The position numbers and the translations under genes are program-made. The notes beneath the pieces are model-generated. The model had not been told where the DNA came from. It was given only the letters and a program-made list of their open reading frames with translations, and made no database searches. From contig JAHENW010000030.1 in the NCBI GenBank assembly GCA_018610025.1, positions 1 through 5,518 on the forward strand: a DNA stretch of 5,518 nucleotides. The letters run 5' to 3'. This document shows, in pieces, positions 4,874 to 5,518 of the stretch. The first letter of the stretch is position 1, and every line of letters starts with the position of its first letter. Source of the stretch: Thermoplasmatota archaeon (GTDB taxonomy: Archaea > Thermoplasmatota > Thermoplasmata > Halarchaeoplasmatales > Halarchaeoplasmataceae).

Positions 4874-5518
4874 TCATTCACTTATCAATTCTATTTCTGC
4901 ATTTCCTTTCGTTAGATCGTTAACTTTTTCGTAGAATTCATCCTGTATACCCGCGGGGATCTTCACTCTACCCTGCCATCTTCCATCGTCGAGCCATCTC
5001 TCGTTTTCTATCCTCCCCATGTTCTTCAATTCTCCGTATAACTTGCCATAGAAATCTCCTCTTACGGTCAGTAAAAACTCCATCTCTTCAAAGCTTATGG
5101 GGATAAGAGACCTTATCTCATCTACGATCTCTTCCACCTGTATACTCACAGGGGTGAAGGGATCTATATGGACTTCGGCCTCCTTCATGGCGTTCTCTAT
5201 CCTAGCAGGGGGATGTGGAGTTCCGCTCTGTGGGTTATAGGAATTCCGAACTATCCTGTTTACGATCTCTTTCCTCTTCTGTTTCTGTCTTTTCCTTCTC
5301 TGTTCCGTTGTTATCTGGACGTCTCCATTATCCAGGATATATCTGGCTATCTCCCCTATATCTTCAGTCTCGAAAACCTTCTTTATCATTGCATGGGGAG
5401 CCTCTTTCCCCTTCTTGGCGTCGGTAAATACCTTGTCTACCGGCATGTTCTCCACCAGATCGACGTCCTTTCCTCCGCGATACTTCTCTACCGCATCTGG
5501 TTCTATCAAGATCTCGAA
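4874..5518 (-). CDS. sdo1: Ribosome maturation protein Sdo1/SBDS (5' end cut by window)
   Basis: This is the archaeal counterpart of the Shwachman-Bodian-Diamond syndrome protein. In eukaryotes SBDS helps release the anti-association factor eIF6 from 60S subunits, and a similar role is proposed in archaea. The 214 visible residues include most of the N-terminal FYSH domain (1-75, VFTDAKKGKEA at 30-40, GDVQITTEQR at 65-74), the helical middle domain (about 80-145, with PHPPARIENAM at 101-111 and HIDPF at 117-121), and the C-terminal ferredoxin-like domain (about 146-214, with IPAGIQDEFYEKVNDL at 187-202). The frame stays open to the right edge as FEIL, and the family usually has about 15-20 further residues, so the TTG at 5509 is not the true start. 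The TGA stop is 48 bases before rrp4. A basic run RRKRQKQKRK (74-83) is noticeable and could contact rRNA. Confidence 0.96.
   Translation of the reverse strand, partial: FEILIEPDAVEKYRGGKDVDLVENMPVDKVFTDAKKGKEAPHAMIKKVFETEDIGEIARYILDNGDVQITTEQRRKRQKQKRKEIVNRIVRNSYNPQSGTPHPPARIENAMKEAEVHIDPFTPVSIQVEEIVDEIRSLIPISFEEMEFLLTVRGDFYGKLYGELKNMGRIENERWLDDGRWQGRVKIPAGIQDEFYEKVNDLTKGNAEIELISE

Noticed and set aside
5507..5509. TTG as the start of Sdo1.
   Set aside because: The frame continues upstream as F-E-I, which fits the FYSH domain, and the family has a further N-terminal segment; the real start is outside the window.
1..5518. Mobile elements, CRISPR repeats, tRNA genes or a novel defence cassette.
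   Set aside because: The window is filled by recognised housekeeping genes with gaps under 50 bases; no direct or inverted repeats, integrase-like genes or tRNA-like folds were seen by eye.

Overview
This window is an archaeal, most likely euryarchaeal, stretch that is almost entirely coding. It holds the well-known archaeal exosome superoperon on the minus strand and, converging on its end, the 3' half of a tyrosyl-tRNA synthetase gene on the plus strand. The archaeal assignment rests on gene content: Rrp4/Rrp41/Rrp42 exosome subunits, the Sdo1/SBDS protein, ribosomal protein L37Ae, RNA polymerase subunit P, a KEOPS Pcc1 protein and prefoldin beta, in an order typical of archaea. The proteins are rich in Asp and Glu, several with acidic C-terminal tails, which suggests but does not prove a moderately salt-adapted lineage. 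Codons such as AGA, AGG and ATA are common, and the base composition is intermediate, unlike high-GC haloarchaea.

Layout in transcription order on the minus strand: Sdo1/SBDS (partial, its start lies beyond base 5518), rrp4, rrp41, rrp42, rpl37ae, rpoP (a 44-residue gene), pcc1, prefoldin beta and a DHH-DHHA1 phosphoesterase ending at 492. Gaps are 0 to 47 bases, and several genes abut or overlap their neighbour's stop codon or Shine-Dalgarno site. On the plus strand, tyrS (partial) ends at 488, leaving three bases between the two convergent stop codons. No stretch over 300 bases lacks a gene, and I see no tRNA, rRNA, CRISPR array, mobile element or long repeat.

Functionally, Rrp4, Rrp41 and Rrp42 form a phosphorolytic RNA-degrading exosome: a catalytic ring of Rrp41 and Rrp42 with an Rrp4 S1/KH cap. 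Sdo1 acts in large-subunit ribosome maturation, L37Ae is a ribosomal component, RpoP is a polymerase subunit, Pcc1 serves tRNA t6A modification and prefoldin folds nascent proteins. The cluster therefore links RNA synthesis, processing, decay and translation. The DHH phosphoesterase at the end is the member whose substrate is least certain.

I did not find a previously undescribed system. The most useful second-look items are the DHH protein's role, a candidate internal promoter at the rrp42/rpl37ae boundary, C-terminal tail codons that double as ribosome binding sites, and the three-base convergent junction.
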